A stretch of 64,000 bases of DNA from Roseomonas fluvialis (GCF_022846615.1 NZ_AP025637.1:1482501-1546500), one strand, 5' to 3'. Counted from the first letter of the stretch, positions 34,398 to 44,325 are shown. The notes: a model not told the origin generated them from the sequence alone. Numbers and translations are program-made.

Positions 34398-35919
34398 CGG
34401 CCACCTGCGTGACGAAGGCGGGCGCGGCGCGGCGCCAGAATGCCGCCAGGTGCTCGCCCACCAACTGACCGGCCGCCCCCTCCATCCGCCCGAAGCCGCG
34501 GATTCCGCCGGCACCCTGCTGCATCAGGCGTGTGACGCGCTCCATCGCATCCGCGCCTTCGATCCGGCCTGCCACGGCGGCCAAGTGGAGCAGCATCGGC
34601 AACCGCGTGCCGGGCAGGTTGCGCGCGAACAGCGCATCCATGCCGTCCTCCAGCACCGCCTCTGCCAGGTCCTGCGCGTCGATCGGCACCAGCGCGCAGC
34701 GGCGATAGGTGCCGCGCCGCACCGCCGCGGCAAGGTCGAGGCTGGTGCGCGTGGGCACCTGCCCGCGTTCGAGGAAGATGTCCGCCACCGCCGACGCGGC
34801 CTGCCGGGGGCCCAGCACGAGCACCTCGGCCGCGCGCCGCTCGATCTCCGGCGCCGCCAGGAAGGCCAGGCGTGCGGCGAAGGGGTCGTCGATGCCGTGC
34901 AGCACCGCGATCCGTGGCGCATCCGCGTCCATCGCAGATTCGGCCGGCCCGGCGGCCGGGGCGAGGGCCTCCAGCCGGTCCTCGAGCAGCAGGCGCAGCC
35001 AGGCAAAGCTTTCCATGACGTCCGTGCCGGCGGCCCCGCTGGCCAGGCGCCGCAGCGCGTCGAGGAAGTCGGGCGCCGATTTCTGCGCCGGACGAGTGCG
35101 GAACCAGGCATCCCCGCCGGGGCCGCGCAGTTGCACCACCAGTTCGCCCGGCGGCGAGGGCAGGGCGGCCGGAACCGCTGGGCGGCCGTGCAGCAGCAGA
35201 CCGGTTTCGCCCAGCAGCGGCGCGGTGCCCTCGAGCGGGATCACGCGTCGTCCGCCGGGGCCACCCGCCAGCGCGATGGCATGCAGCGTCGTGCCCGCAT
35301 CGACCGGCGCAGGCAGTGCGATCGCGACCGCATACTCGCCCGACGGCGTCGCGATGGCATCAAGGCGCAGGAACCCGTGCACGTTGTCCACGGCCGCGGG
35401 CAGCAGGGGCAGGCCATCGACCCAGCGGGTGAAGGCGCCGAGCCCGCCCTGGTCGTCGTGCATCAGGCTGCCGAGTTCCGGCAGCAGGGCGGCATGGCGC
35501 AGCAATTCGAAGACGACACTCCAGTGGCACTGGCCGAACAGTTCGTGGATCGGCGGGCCGACGCGTTCGCGTGGCAGGGCGATTCCCTGCGCGCTGCCAG
35601 CGGCGTCGAGGAACAGCCGCTGAGAGCTCGCCGCCGTGCCGGGGGGCAGCCGTGCGACCATGGCGAAGCCTTGCGCCTGGATCGCTAAGCCGAGCCCGTC
35701 GCGAAGGTCGGGCCGGTCATGATGGGATTGCGCGAGTGTCGCAAGCGGCCGCCCATCAAGGCTGACCGAGAGTTCGGGCCGGTCGTCACCACGCGGCCAG
35801 CCTACCCAGCCCAGCAGCAGCACGCTGCTGGGTGCGACAACCTGAAGGCCATCAAGTCCGACCAGCACATTGCCGCCGAGGCTGGCCTGCATGAAGGGTC
35901 CCGGCTGCTGGGTGATCAA
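34390..35919 (-). CDS. Unrecognised 509-residue protein of the glycan cluster
   Basis: I do not recognise this protein. It starts at a TTG at 35919 with a GGAG eight bases upstream (the ATG at 35892 is an alternative). The first ~110 residues form a beta-rich unit, 'SVLLLGWVGWPRGDD...RPDL...GFAMVARLP', that looks like a small binding or sugar-interacting module. A mostly helical region follows, and the C-terminal part (about 340-500) is alpha/beta with 'APRIAVLHGIDDPFAARLAF'. There is no signal peptide. It is coupled to the GT4 gene by an eight-base overlap, so it probably helps the same pathway. Confidence 0.5.
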   Translation of the reverse strand: MITQQPGPFMQASLGGNVLVGLDGLQVVAPSSVLLLGWVGWPRGDDRPELSVSLDGRPLATLAQSHHDRPDLRDGLGLAIQAQGFAMVARLPPGTAASSQRLFLDAAGSAQGIALPRERVGPPIHELFGQCHWSVVFELLRHAALLPELGSLMHDDQGGLGAFTRWVDGLPLLPAAVDNVHGFLRLDAIATPSGEYAVAIALPAPVDAGTTLHAIALAGGPGGRRVIPLEGTAPLLGETGLLLHGRPAVPAALPSPPGELVVQLRGPGGDAWFRTRPAQKSAPDFLDALRRLASGAAGTDVMESFAWLRLLLEDRLEALAPAAGPAESAMDADAPRIAVLHGIDDPFAARLAFLAAPEIERRAAEVLVLGPRQAASAVADIFLERGQVPTRTSLDLAAAVRRGTYRRCALVPIDAQDLAEAVLEDGMDALFARNLPGTRLPMLLHLAAVAGRIEGADAMERVTRLMQQGAGGIRGFGRMEGAAGQLVGEHLAAFWRRAAPAFVTQVADA

Positions 35920-36036
35920 GTCTCATACTCCATGCGTCGGACCGTCAACCTGGGGGTGCTTGGCTAAATCGGCTGTCAACGCAGGGGTGCACGAGGCCTG
36001 ATCACTCCATGCCGGGAAGTTCGGCAAACCCGCCGG

Positions 36037-37017
36037 CTACCCGCGCACCAGGCCGGCCGAACGCATCGCCGCGCCGAGTGTCGCGTCGGTGCGCTCCATG
36101 TGCTGCGCGAAGCCGGCGGCGTCGCCCCAGACCATGCCGAAACCACGCGCGTTCATGAAGTCCTTGAACTCGTTGCTGTTCCAGATCTTCTGCAGCGCGG
36201 CGGTGAGTTGCTGCGCGATCGGCGCAGGCAGGTTGAGCGGCGCGGCGATGCCGCGCCAGGCGCCGACGCTGTAGTTGATGCCCAGCGTCTCGTTCAGCGT
36301 GGGCACCTGCGCGAATTGCGGATTGCGCTGCGGGGCCATGATCGCGAGCGAACGCGCACGCCCGGCCTCGATGATGGCGCGCGCCTCGGGCACCGAGCAG
36401 GTGACGATGTCGACCCCGCCGGCGGCCAGGTCCTGCATCGCCGGTGCCGCGCCGTTGGAGGGCACCCAGCGCACATGGTCCGCCGCAAGCCCCATCGCGC
36501 CCAGCCAGCCGGCCAGCGCCAGGTGCCAGATGCCACCCTGCCCTGTGCCGGACGCCTTGAACTGCCCCGGCCGCGACGCCTTGATCGCATCCGCCAGCGC
36601 CTTGATGTCGCGATAGGGCGAGCTGGCGTTCACCTGCACGCCCGGCGGGTCCTCGTTCATCAGCGCGAGCGGCGTGTAGGACGTGCGCTTGAGCTCGGTC
36701 AGGCCCTGCCAGTGCATCATGCAGATCTCGACCGTGATCATGCCGATCGTGTAGCCGTCGGGCGCCGCCTGCGCGATCGCGCTGTGGCCCACCACGCCCG
36801 ACCCGCCGGTCCGGTTCACCACGTTGAAGGGCTGGCCCAGTTCGCGTTCCAGCAGGGAGGCCACGATGCGCGCGGTGGCGTCGGTGCCCCCGCCGGCACC
36901 CCAGGGCACGATCAGCTGGACCGGTCGCGCCGGATACCGCGGCTGCGCCAGCGCCGGGCGGACGAAGGGAAGTGTCGCAGCGCCGGCAAGCGCCCCGCGG
37001 CGGGTCATCTTGGACAT
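36037..37017 (-). CDS. Bug-family solute-binding protein of a TTT transporter
   Basis: This predicts a 326-residue periplasmic binding protein of the Bug (tripartite tricarboxylate receptor) family. The N-terminus has a Tat-like 'MTRRGALAGAATLPFVRPALAQ' signal. The mature part opens 'YPARPVQLIVPWGAGGGTDATAR' and has 'NVVNRTGGSGVVGHSAIAQAAPDGYTIG', which form the carboxylate pocket. It is the third gene of an operon with tctB and tctA, which supplies the membrane parts. Bug ligands are usually small carboxylates; the specific one is not visible. Confidence 0.9.
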   Translation of the reverse strand: MSKMTRRGALAGAATLPFVRPALAQPRYPARPVQLIVPWGAGGGTDATARIVASLLERELGQPFNVVNRTGGSGVVGHSAIAQAAPDGYTIGMITVEICMMHWQGLTELKRTSYTPLALMNEDPPGVQVNASSPYRDIKALADAIKASRPGQFKASGTGQGGIWHLALAGWLGAMGLAADHVRWVPSNGAAPAMQDLAAGGVDIVTCSVPEARAIIEAGRARSLAIMAPQRNPQFAQVPTLNETLGINYSVGAWRGIAAPLNLPAPIAQQLTAALQKIWNSNEFKDFMNARGFGMVWGDAAGFAQHMERTDATLGAAMRSAGLVRG

Positions 37018-37050
37018 GGTTGGTTGTTTCCTCCTGACGATGCCGCGACG

Positions 37051-38547
37051 CTATCGCGCGGCTTGCGCCGGCTGCAAGCGCCGCAACGCCCACACGCCGG
37101 CCGGCCAGAGCAGCGCGGTGATGGTCAGCACCGCCAGCACCGACGATACCGGGCGTTCGAAGAAGGGCAGGATCTCCCCGTCGGACTTGATGAGGGAGCT
37201 GACCAGGTTCTGTTCGACCATGGTGCCCATCACCACGCCGAGCACGAGTGCCGCGACCGGATAGCCGTTGCGTTCCATGATCCAGCCGATCACGCCGAAG
37301 GCGGCCACCAGCAGCACCGAGAACAGATTGTTGCCGATCGCGAAGGCGCCGACCGCGCACAGCAGCAGGATCAGCGGCATCGCTGCCGACCGCGGCGCCC
37401 GCAACACCTGGCGCGAGGCACGGATCATCATGATGCCGAGCGGGATCATCAGCAGGTTCGCCAGGATGAAGATGATGTACAGCGCGTACATGCTGCTCGC
37501 CTTCTCGGTGAACAGCGTGGGGCCGGGGTTCAGCCCCTTCATGTAGAGCACGCCGATGGCGATGGCGGTGATGGTGTCGCCCGGGATCCCGAACAGCAGC
37601 GCCGGCACCCAGCCGCCAGCCAGGGCCGAGTTGTTCGCCGCCCCGGATTCCACCAGGCCTTCGGGGTGCCCGGTGCCGAATTTCTCGCGCTCCTTCGAAA
37701 AGCGCTTCGAGGTGGCATAGGCGACCCAGGCCGCCATGTCCGCCCCCGCGCCGGGCAGCGCGCCGATCAGCACCCCGATCACGTTGCCGCGCCACATCTG
37801 CTTCTGGTAGCGCCGCGTCAGTTCCCATTGCCCGGCCAGGATCGACCCGAAGCGACGGTTGGGGATGGGTGGCGGCGGCGCGCTGTTCATCGCACGCATG
37901 ATCTCGCTGACCGCAAAGACGCCTACCAGGGCTGGCAGCGCCTCGATCCCGCCGAGCAGGTCGGTGCTGCCGAAGGTGAAGCGCGGCACGCCGCCCGGAT
38001 TCTCGATGCCCACGCAGGCCACAAGCAGCCCGAGCAGCGCCGCCGCGATCGCCTTGATGGGCGAGGATCGCGCGACCAGCGTCGCGCACATCAGCCCGAG
38101 GAAGGACAGCCAGAAGTATTCGTAGGTGGAGAAGGACAGCGCGATCTCGGCGAGTGCCGGCGCCATCACCATCAGGCAGACCGTGCCGACGATGCCCCCG
38201 ATGGCGCTAAACCACAGCGCGGCACCCAGCGCCAGTTCAGCCTGCCCCTTGCGCGTAAGTGCATAGGCCTCGTCGGTATAGGCGGCGGAGGCGGGCGTAC
38301 CGGGAATGCGCATCAGCGCGCCCGGGATGTCCCCCGAAAAGATCGCCATGGCCGACGACGTGATGATCGTCGCCATCGCCGCGATCGGCGAGAGGTAGAA
38401 AGTCACCGGCACAAGCAGCGCCGTCGCCATGGTCGCGGTGAGTCCCGGCAGCGCGCCGATCACCATGCCGTAGACGGCGGAGGCCAGGACGGCGATGGCG
38501 ACCTCGGTGGTCGCCACCATGGCGAAGGCGTCGAGGATCGCGTTCAT
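37051..38547 (-). CDS. tctA: TTT transporter large membrane subunit TctA
   Basis: This predicts a 498-residue inner-membrane protein of the TctA family with about ten to twelve helices. Motifs: 'YGMVIGALPGLTATMATALL' near the N-terminus, 'FSGDIPGALMRIPGTPASAAYT', and the repeated counterpart 'VIGVLIGALPGAGADMAAWVAY', reflecting the two-half internal repeat. It forms the sodium- or proton-coupled pore together with TctB, taking substrate from the Bug protein. The ATG overlaps the tctB stop by four bases; the Bug gene follows after 33 bp. Confidence 0.93.
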   Translation of the reverse strand: MNAILDAFAMVATTEVAIAVLASAVYGMVIGALPGLTATMATALLVPVTFYLSPIAAMATIITSSAMAIFSGDIPGALMRIPGTPASAAYTDEAYALTRKGQAELALGAALWFSAIGGIVGTVCLMVMAPALAEIALSFSTYEYFWLSFLGLMCATLVARSSPIKAIAAALLGLLVACVGIENPGGVPRFTFGSTDLLGGIEALPALVGVFAVSEIMRAMNSAPPPPIPNRRFGSILAGQWELTRRYQKQMWRGNVIGVLIGALPGAGADMAAWVAYATSKRFSKEREKFGTGHPEGLVESGAANNSALAGGWVPALLFGIPGDTITAIAIGVLYMKGLNPGPTLFTEKASSMYALYIIFILANLLMIPLGIMMIRASRQVLRAPRSAAMPLILLLCAVGAFAIGNNLFSVLLVAAFGVIGWIMERNGYPVAALVLGVVMGTMVEQNLVSSLIKSDGEILPFFERPVSSVLAVLTITALLWPAGVWALRRLQPAQAAR

Positions 38548-39032
38548 GCCCAGGGCGCCGCCAGGAGACCGTCGGGCAATGGCACGCGCAACAACTTGTA
38601 GAACATCAGGTGCACCGCCGGCGGCGCGACCAGCGCCATGCCGAGCGCGAGGCGTGCGGAGGCACCGAGGGCCAGCGCCGTGACGCCCACCATGATCGCC
38701 GCAGTCGGCAGGAAGCCGAGCCATTCGACCACGTAGACGTAGGCGATCAGCAAGGCGGGCGGCAGCAGCGCGGCGAGCGGCGCGTAGCGGCCGAGGCGAC
38801 CGGCCAGGCCGGGCAGGGGTTCGGTGTCGTCGCTCTCCGGTGCCTCGAAGGACCGCCCGATGCCGAGCGCGATCAGCGCTCCGCACAACACGAGTCCCGC
38901 GCCGATCACCATGGGGAACACCGCGGGCCCGACATCCTGACCCGGCACGCCCGGCAGGCGCGATCCGCCCCAGAAGGCCAGTGCGCCGAGCAAGACGAGA
39001 AAGCCGCCCGTGACCCGATCCGACAGATGCAT
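38544..39032 (-). CDS. tctB: TTT transporter small membrane subunit TctB
   Basis: This predicts a 162-residue protein with four hydrophobic segments, the usual TctB size and layout. It begins 'MHLSDRVTGGFLVLLGALAFWGGSRLPG' and has 'VGPAVFPMVIGAGLVLCGALIAL'. I use the ATG at 39032; an upstream in-frame ATG at 39068 would add an unlikely hydrophilic lead. It is the first gene of the leftward TTT operon and overlaps tctA. Its promoter must lie in the 160 bp between it and the divergent TPP-enzyme gene. Confidence 0.88.
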   Translation of the reverse strand: MHLSDRVTGGFLVLLGALAFWGGSRLPGVPGQDVGPAVFPMVIGAGLVLCGALIALGIGRSFEAPESDDTEPLPGLAGRLGRYAPLAALLPPALLIAYVYVVEWLGFLPTAAIMVGVTALALGASARLALGMALVAPPAVHLMFYKLLRVPLPDGLLAAPWA

Positions 39033-39195
39033 CTGGTGCTTTCCCCCTGCGCGGACGTTGCCGCGCACGGACGCTAGACCATCGTGCGGCGCGGTGTCAG
39101 CGGGCAGCTTGGGGGTTGCGGCCGGAGCGCGGTGGTGTCTAGGCTGCTATAGCAAGCCGGTCCTCGCGAATGCCGGCAGATGAGGAAACGGCACG

Positions 39196-40824
39196 ATGAA
39201 GCTTGGCGCAGCCATCGCCGAGATCATGAAGCGTGAGGGTATACAGATCCTCACCGGCTATCCCGTGAATCACCTGATCGAATTCGCCGCGGAGATCGAC
39301 ATCCGCCCGATCATGGTTCGCCAGGAACGCATCGGCCTGCACATGGCGGATGCGATCAGCCGCGTCACCTCGGGGCGTACCATCGGCGCCTTCTGCATGC
39401 AGCACGGCCCCGGGTCCGAAAACGCCTATGGCGGCGTGGCGCAGTGCTACGGGGAGAGCATTCCCGTCCTGGTGCTGCCGATGGGCTATCCGCGGCGGCT
39501 CGCGCATATCGACCCGAACTTCAATTCTTCCGTGCAGATGCGCGGTATCACCAAATCCGCCGAGCCGATCATGTCGGCGGCCGAGGTACCGAACATCCTG
39601 CGCCGCGCTTTCTCGCGCCTGCGCAACGGCCGCGGTGGTCCCGTGCTGGTCGAGATCCCGACCGACATGTGGAATGAGGAGGTGCCGGAACCGCTGGCCT
39701 ACACGCCTGTCATCGCGACGCGCTACGGCCCGGATCCGGTGGACGTTGCGCGCGCCGCGGATGCGCTGGCGGCGGCGAAGCGACCGGTGATCTATGCCGG
39801 TACCGGCGTGCATTGGGCGCGCGCCTGGCCGCAGCTTCGGCAGCTTGCGGAACTGCTGGCCGCACCGGTGACGTCCAGCCTCGGCGGCAAGTCGTCCTTC
39901 CCGGAGGACCATCCGCTGGCGCTCGGTTCGGGTGGCCTGGCGATCCCGAAGCCGGTGCGGCACTTCCTCGACAATGCCGACCTGATCCTCGGCATCGGGT
40001 GTTCCTTCACCGAGACCAATTTCGGCGTGAAGATGCCCGCGGGGAAGAAGATCATCCACGCGACCCTCGACCCCGACCACCTCAACAAGGATGTCGCCTG
40101 CGAGATCGGCCTGGTGGGCGATGCGGGGCTCACGCTCGATGCGCTGCTGGCGGAACTCGCGGGCCGCGTGAAGGCGGCGCGCGACCACGCGCCTGTCGCG
40201 GCCGAGATCTCGCAGCACCGCGCCGAATGGCTGGCGGCCTGGGCGCCCAAGACCGACAGCGACGCCGAACCGCTGAACCCCTATCGCGTGCTGCGCGACC
40301 TGTGGCGAACGGTCGATGTGGACAACACCATCATCACGCATGATGCCGGTTCGCCGCGCGACCAGCTCTCGCCCTTCTGGGTGGCGCGCACGCCGCTGTC
40401 GTATCTGGGGTGGGGCAAGACGACGCAGCTGGGCTATGGGCTGGGCCTCGCGATGGGTGCCAAGCTCGCCGCACCCGACAAGCTCTGCATCAATGTCTGG
40501 GGCGATGCCGCGATCGGCTTCACCGGCATGGATTTCGAAACGGCGGTGCGCGAGCGCATCCCGATCCTGTCCATCCTGCTGAACAACTTCTCCATGGCCA
40601 TCGAGCTGAAGGTCATGCCGGTGAGTACGGAAAAGTTCCGCTCGACTGACATTTCGGGCGACTATGCCGCCATGGCGCGCGCCTTCGGTGGATATGGCGA
40701 GCGTGTCACGAAGATCGCCGACATCATCCCGGCCATCCAGCGGGGCATCGAGCAGACGAAGAATGGAACCCCGGCGCTGCTGGAGTTCATCACGTCCAAG
40801 GAAACCGCCGTCTCGCGCCTGTAG
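39196..40824 (+). CDS. Thiamine-diphosphate-dependent enzyme (acetolactate synthase-like fold)
   Basis: This predicts a 542-residue enzyme of the ALS/benzoylformate decarboxylase superfamily. The thiamine-activating Glu is at residue 44 in 'IMVRQERIGLHMADA'. The central domain spans 'DPVDVARAADALAAAKRPVIY' to about residue 330. The cofactor diphosphate motif is 'NVWGDAAIGFTGMDFE ... LLNN', with GDA where GDG is usual. Substrate cannot be fixed; 2-oxo-acid decarboxylation or C-C ligation are typical. It begins an operon with a sugar-type ABC importer and a hydroxyacid dehydrogenase, so it likely acts on the imported compound. Confidence 0.85.
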   Translation: MKLGAAIAEIMKREGIQILTGYPVNHLIEFAAEIDIRPIMVRQERIGLHMADAISRVTSGRTIGAFCMQHGPGSENAYGGVAQCYGESIPVLVLPMGYPRRLAHIDPNFNSSVQMRGITKSAEPIMSAAEVPNILRRAFSRLRNGRGGPVLVEIPTDMWNEEVPEPLAYTPVIATRYGPDPVDVARAADALAAAKRPVIYAGTGVHWARAWPQLRQLAELLAAPVTSSLGGKSSFPEDHPLALGSGGLAIPKPVRHFLDNADLILGIGCSFTETNFGVKMPAGKKIIHATLDPDHLNKDVACEIGLVGDAGLTLDALLAELAGRVKAARDHAPVAAEISQHRAEWLAAWAPKTDSDAEPLNPYRVLRDLWRTVDVDNTIITHDAGSPRDQLSPFWVARTPLSYLGWGKTTQLGYGLGLAMGAKLAAPDKLCINVWGDAAIGFTGMDFETAVRERIPILSILLNNFSMAIELKVMPVSTEKFRSTDISGDYAAMARAFGGYGERVTKIADIIPAIQRGIEQTKNGTPALLEFITSKETAVSRL

Positions 40825-40881
40825 CGCGACATGGCCACGAGGCGGGGCAGTCAACCCGCCCGGCAGATCAGGGGAGGCTGA

Positions 40882-41928
40882 ATGGCGACGGTCGACATCC
40901 GCGACGTGCGGAAGAATTTCGGCACCACGAAGATCCTGCACGGGGTCTCCGTCGCGATCGAGGACGGGCAGTTCGTCGTGCTCGTCGGACCGTCCGGCTG
41001 CGGCAAGTCCACGCTGCTGCGCATGCTAGCAGGACTCGAGAACATCACCGGCGGCGAGATTTCCATCGGCGGTCGCGTGGTCAACAACGTCCCGCCCAAG
41101 GATCGGGACATCGCGATGGTGTTCCAGAACTACGCGCTCTATCCGCACATGACCGTGTTCCAGAACATGGCCTTCTCCATGAAGCTCGCCGGCGCGCCGA
41201 AGGAGCACATGGAGCGCGAGGTGCAGAAGGCGGCGAAGATCCTGGGCCTGGGCGAACTGCTGCATCGTTTCCCGCGCCAGCTTTCGGGCGGGCAGCGCCA
41301 GCGTGTGGCCATGGGCCGCGCCATCGTGCGCAACCCGCAGGTGTTTTTGTTCGACGAACCGCTGTCGAACCTCGATGCCAAGCTGCGCGTGCAGATGCGC
41401 TCCGAGATCAAGGAACTGCACCAGCGGCTGAAGGTCACGACCGTCTACGTGACGCACGACCAGATCGAGGCCATGACCATGGCCGACCTGATCGTGGTGA
41501 TGAACCACGGCCGCATCGAGCAGGCCGGCGCACCGCTCGAACTCTATGACCGCCCGGCCAACCTGTTCGTCGCGGGCTTCATCGGCTCGCCGGCGATGAA
41601 CATGATCGAGGGGCGCATTGACGGCGGCGCCTTCCACGGCCCGGGCGGCGTCGCCTGGCCGCTGCCGCCTGGTGCGCCGGCCTCCGGCGAGGTGATCTAC
41701 GGCATCCGGCCCGAGCACCTGCGCCTTGATCCCGATGGGCTCGAGGGCGTGGTGAACGTTGTGGAGCCCACCGGTTCCGAGACGCAGGTCGTGATGCATG
41801 TGGGGGGCGCGCATCTGCTCGGCGCCTTCCGCGAACGCATCCTGACCCGCCACGGGGAGGTGCTGCGCGTCAGCCCCGAACCGTCGCTCATCCATCTGTT
41901 CGACAAGGCCACCGGGCAGCGTCTGTAG
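40882..41928 (+). CDS. Sugar-type ABC transporter ATPase (UgpC/MalK-like)
   Basis: This predicts a 348-residue ATPase. Walker A 'GPSGCGKST' is at residues 36-44, followed by the Q-loop 'MVFQNYALYPHMTV', the signature 'QLSGGQRQRVAMGRAIV', Walker B 'VFLFDEPLSNLDAKL' and the switch His in 'VYVTHDQIEAMTMAD'. The C-terminal ~110 residues form the TOBE/OB regulatory domain of the CUT1 class ('IYGIRPEHLRLDPDG'). It starts 57 bp after the TPP-enzyme gene and powers the two permeases downstream. Confidence 0.95.
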   Translation: MATVDIRDVRKNFGTTKILHGVSVAIEDGQFVVLVGPSGCGKSTLLRMLAGLENITGGEISIGGRVVNNVPPKDRDIAMVFQNYALYPHMTVFQNMAFSMKLAGAPKEHMEREVQKAAKILGLGELLHRFPRQLSGGQRQRVAMGRAIVRNPQVFLFDEPLSNLDAKLRVQMRSEIKELHQRLKVTTVYVTHDQIEAMTMADLIVVMNHGRIEQAGAPLELYDRPANLFVAGFIGSPAMNMIEGRIDGGAFHGPGGVAWPLPPGAPASGEVIYGIRPEHLRLDPDGLEGVVNVVEPTGSETQVVMHVGGAHLLGAFRERILTRHGEVLRVSPEPSLIHLFDKATGQRL

Positions 41929-41964
41929 AACCCGCGGCCGACAAGAAAGGGAGAGGGAACGACA

Positions 41965-43299
41965 ATGGCGAACATCATCACACGGCGCAGCATCCTCGGG
42001 GCCGGCGCGGCCACGCTCGCGCTCGGACAGGAAGCGCTGGCGCAGACGCAGGTGCAGGTCGCCTCTGGCGTCGCCGCGCCGAACCTGCCGATCGAGAACG
42101 GCGCGACGCTGCGCATGCTGCGCCCGGTGCGCTTCGTGGCGCCGGACGAGGAAGTGTTCCGCGCCAACTGTGCCCGCTTCACGCAGCAGACCGGCGTGCA
42201 GGTGCGCGTCGATTTCGTGGGCTGGGAGGACATCAATCAGCAGACCGCGGTCACGGCCAACACCGGTGCCGGCCCCGACATCATCGTAGGCTTCGGCGAC
42301 GCGCCGCACATCTACGTCAGCAAGCTGGTCGAACTCAGCGACGTGGCGGAATACCTCGGTCGCAAGTATGGCGGCTGGATGTTCGCCGCCGACAAGCTCG
42401 GCAAGCGTCACGGGAGCAACAACTGGATCGGCCTGCCCTTCGGCGGCACGGCCGGGCCGCTCGTGTGGCGTAAGTCGGCGGTCAACCAGGTGGGTTTCCA
42501 GACGCCGCCCAACGATCTGCCGGGCTTCCTCGATCTGTGCCGCAAGCTGCGCCAGGCCGGCAAGCCGGCCGGCTTTGCGTTGGGCAATGCGGTGGGCGAC
42601 GGCAACGGCTTCGCAAACTGGCTGATGTGGTCGCATGGTGCGTCGATCACCGACGAGGCCGGCGGCGTCGCGGTGAACAGCCCGCAGACGCTGGCAGCGC
42701 TGAACTACCTGAAGGAGCTGTACGCGACCTTCGTCGATGGCGGCACCATCTCCTGGGGCGACATCTCCAACAACCAGGCCTATGCCGCGAGCAACTGCTG
42801 GCTCACCTCGAACGGCGTTTCGCTGTACTTCGCGCTGAAGAACGACCCGGCGACGCGCCCGATCGCCGACGACACCGAACACTCCTTCCTGCCTTTCGGC
42901 GCCGCGCCGTCCTGGCCCTCGGCGCCGCTCACGCTGAACGCGATGGTGTTCCGCCACAGCCGCTTCCCCAATGCGGCGAAAGCGCTGCTGGCCTTCCTGA
43001 TGGAGCAGCCGCAATACGAACCATGGCTGAACGCCAACCTCGGCTACTGGGCGCAGCCGCTGAACGCGTATCGCGATGCCGGGGTCTGGAGCAGCGACCC
43101 GAAGATCGCGATCTTCCGCGACACCATGAACAATCGCTTCTGGAACGGCTACAAGGGGCCGATCTCGGAAGCCTCCGGCCAGGCCAACGCGGAATACGTG
43201 CTGGTGCAGATGTTCGCCTCGGTCGCGGCCGGCCAGGCCACGCCCGAAGCGGCGATGCGCGAGGCCGATCGCCGCGCGCGGCGCATCTTCCGCCGCTGA
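41965..43299 (+). CDS. CUT1-type extracellular solute-binding protein
   Basis: This predicts a 444-residue periplasmic binding protein. A Tat signal, 'TRRSILGAGAATLALGQEALAQ', precedes the mature protein. The family-1 core 'FTQQTGVQVRVDFVGWEDI' and 'NTGAGPDIIVGFGDAPHIYV' matches sugar-binding proteins of the MalE/UgpB class. The C-terminal third carries 'WEGYKGPISEAS'-like sequence (Asn-Gly-Tyr here) found in this group. The ligand may be a sugar, polyol or sugar acid. The gene follows the ATPase by 36 bp. Confidence 0.9.
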   Translation: MANIITRRSILGAGAATLALGQEALAQTQVQVASGVAAPNLPIENGATLRMLRPVRFVAPDEEVFRANCARFTQQTGVQVRVDFVGWEDINQQTAVTANTGAGPDIIVGFGDAPHIYVSKLVELSDVAEYLGRKYGGWMFAADKLGKRHGSNNWIGLPFGGTAGPLVWRKSAVNQVGFQTPPNDLPGFLDLCRKLRQAGKPAGFALGNAVGDGNGFANWLMWSHGASITDEAGGVAVNSPQTLAALNYLKELYATFVDGGTISWGDISNNQAYAASNCWLTSNGVSLYFALKNDPATRPIADDTEHSFLPFGAAPSWPSAPLTLNAMVFRHSRFPNAAKALLAFLMEQPQYEPWLNANLGYWAQPLNAYRDAGVWSSDPKIAIFRDTMNNRFWNGYKGPISEASGQANAEYVLVQMFASVAAGQATPEAAMREADRRARRIFRR

Positions 43300-43358
43300 C
43301 GTGACCCGCAGCCGGCGGCGCCGCGCGGCGCCGCCGGCTGCACCAGGGAGGATCGCGC

Positions 43359-44315
43359 ATGTCCGTCACCGCCGAACAACAGGTCTGGGTCCGCCAGGCC
43401 CGCGCGCAATCCGCGCTGTCGAAGCTGTTCGACTGGAAGCCCTTCCTGGTCGTGATGTGCATGCTGCCCGCGGTCGGGCTGCTGGCGGTCTTCCTCACCT
43501 ACCCGCTGGGCCTGGGCATCTGGCTGGCCTTCACCGACACCACGATCGGCCGGTCGGGCCGCTGGGTCGGGCTCGAGAATTTCGAATACATGCTCGAGGA
43601 CCCGATCTGGTGGAACGCCGTCTTCTTCAGCGTGTTCTACACAGGCGTGGCGACCATCGGGAAATTCGGCCTGGGGCTTTGGCTCGCGCTACTGCTGAAC
43701 AATCACCTGCCGTTCAAGTCCATGCTGCGGGCGATCATCCTGCTGCCCTGGATCGTGCCGACCGTGCTGACCGCGATCGCCTTCTGGTGGATCTACAACC
43801 CGCAATTCTCGATCATCTCCTGGATGTTCATCGAACTCGGGCTGCGCGACACGAACATAGACTTCATCAACACCGCCTGGCCGGCGCGATGGTCGCTGAT
43901 CGGCGCCAATATCTGGCGCGGCATCCCCTTCGTCGCGATCTCGCTGCTCGCGGGGCTGCAGACCATCTCGCCGTCGCTCTATGAAGCGGCGCTGCTGGAT
44001 GGGTCCACCGGCTGGCAGCGCTTCCGCTACATCACCTTCCCGATGCTGCTACCGATCCTGGCGATCGTGATGACCTTCAGCATCATCTTCACCTTCACCG
44101 ACTTCCAGCTGGTCTATGCCATCACGCGCGGCGGGCCGGTGAACTCGACACACCTGCTGGCGACACTCGCGTTCCAGCGCGGTATTCCCGGCGGGCAATT
44201 GGGCGAAGGCGCGGCGATCGCCGTGTCGATGATCCCGTTCCTGGTCTTCGCGACGCTGTTTTCCTACTTCGCCCTGGCGCGCCGGAAGTGGCAGCAGGGC
44301 GAGTCGAACGACTGA
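43359..44315 (+). CDS. ABC transporter permease (MalF/UgpA-like)
   Basis: This predicts a 318-residue inner-membrane permease with six helices. It opens with a cytosolic stretch, then 'FLVVMCMLPAVGLLAVFLTYPLGLGIWL'; the EAA loop is 'YEAALLDGSTGWQRFRYITFPML'. 'FTFTDFQLVYAITRGGPVNST' near the C-terminus is typical of UgpA-type partners. It follows the binding protein gene by 59 bp and precedes the second permease by 10 bp. Confidence 0.93.
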   Translation: MSVTAEQQVWVRQARAQSALSKLFDWKPFLVVMCMLPAVGLLAVFLTYPLGLGIWLAFTDTTIGRSGRWVGLENFEYMLEDPIWWNAVFFSVFYTGVATIGKFGLGLWLALLLNNHLPFKSMLRAIILLPWIVPTVLTAIAFWWIYNPQFSIISWMFIELGLRDTNIDFINTAWPARWSLIGANIWRGIPFVAISLLAGLQTISPSLYEAALLDGSTGWQRFRYITFPMLLPILAIVMTFSIIFTFTDFQLVYAITRGGPVNSTHLLATLAFQRGIPGGQLGEGAAIAVSMIPFLVFATLFSYFALARRKWQQGESND

Positions 44316-44325
44316 GGGGGCGGCC

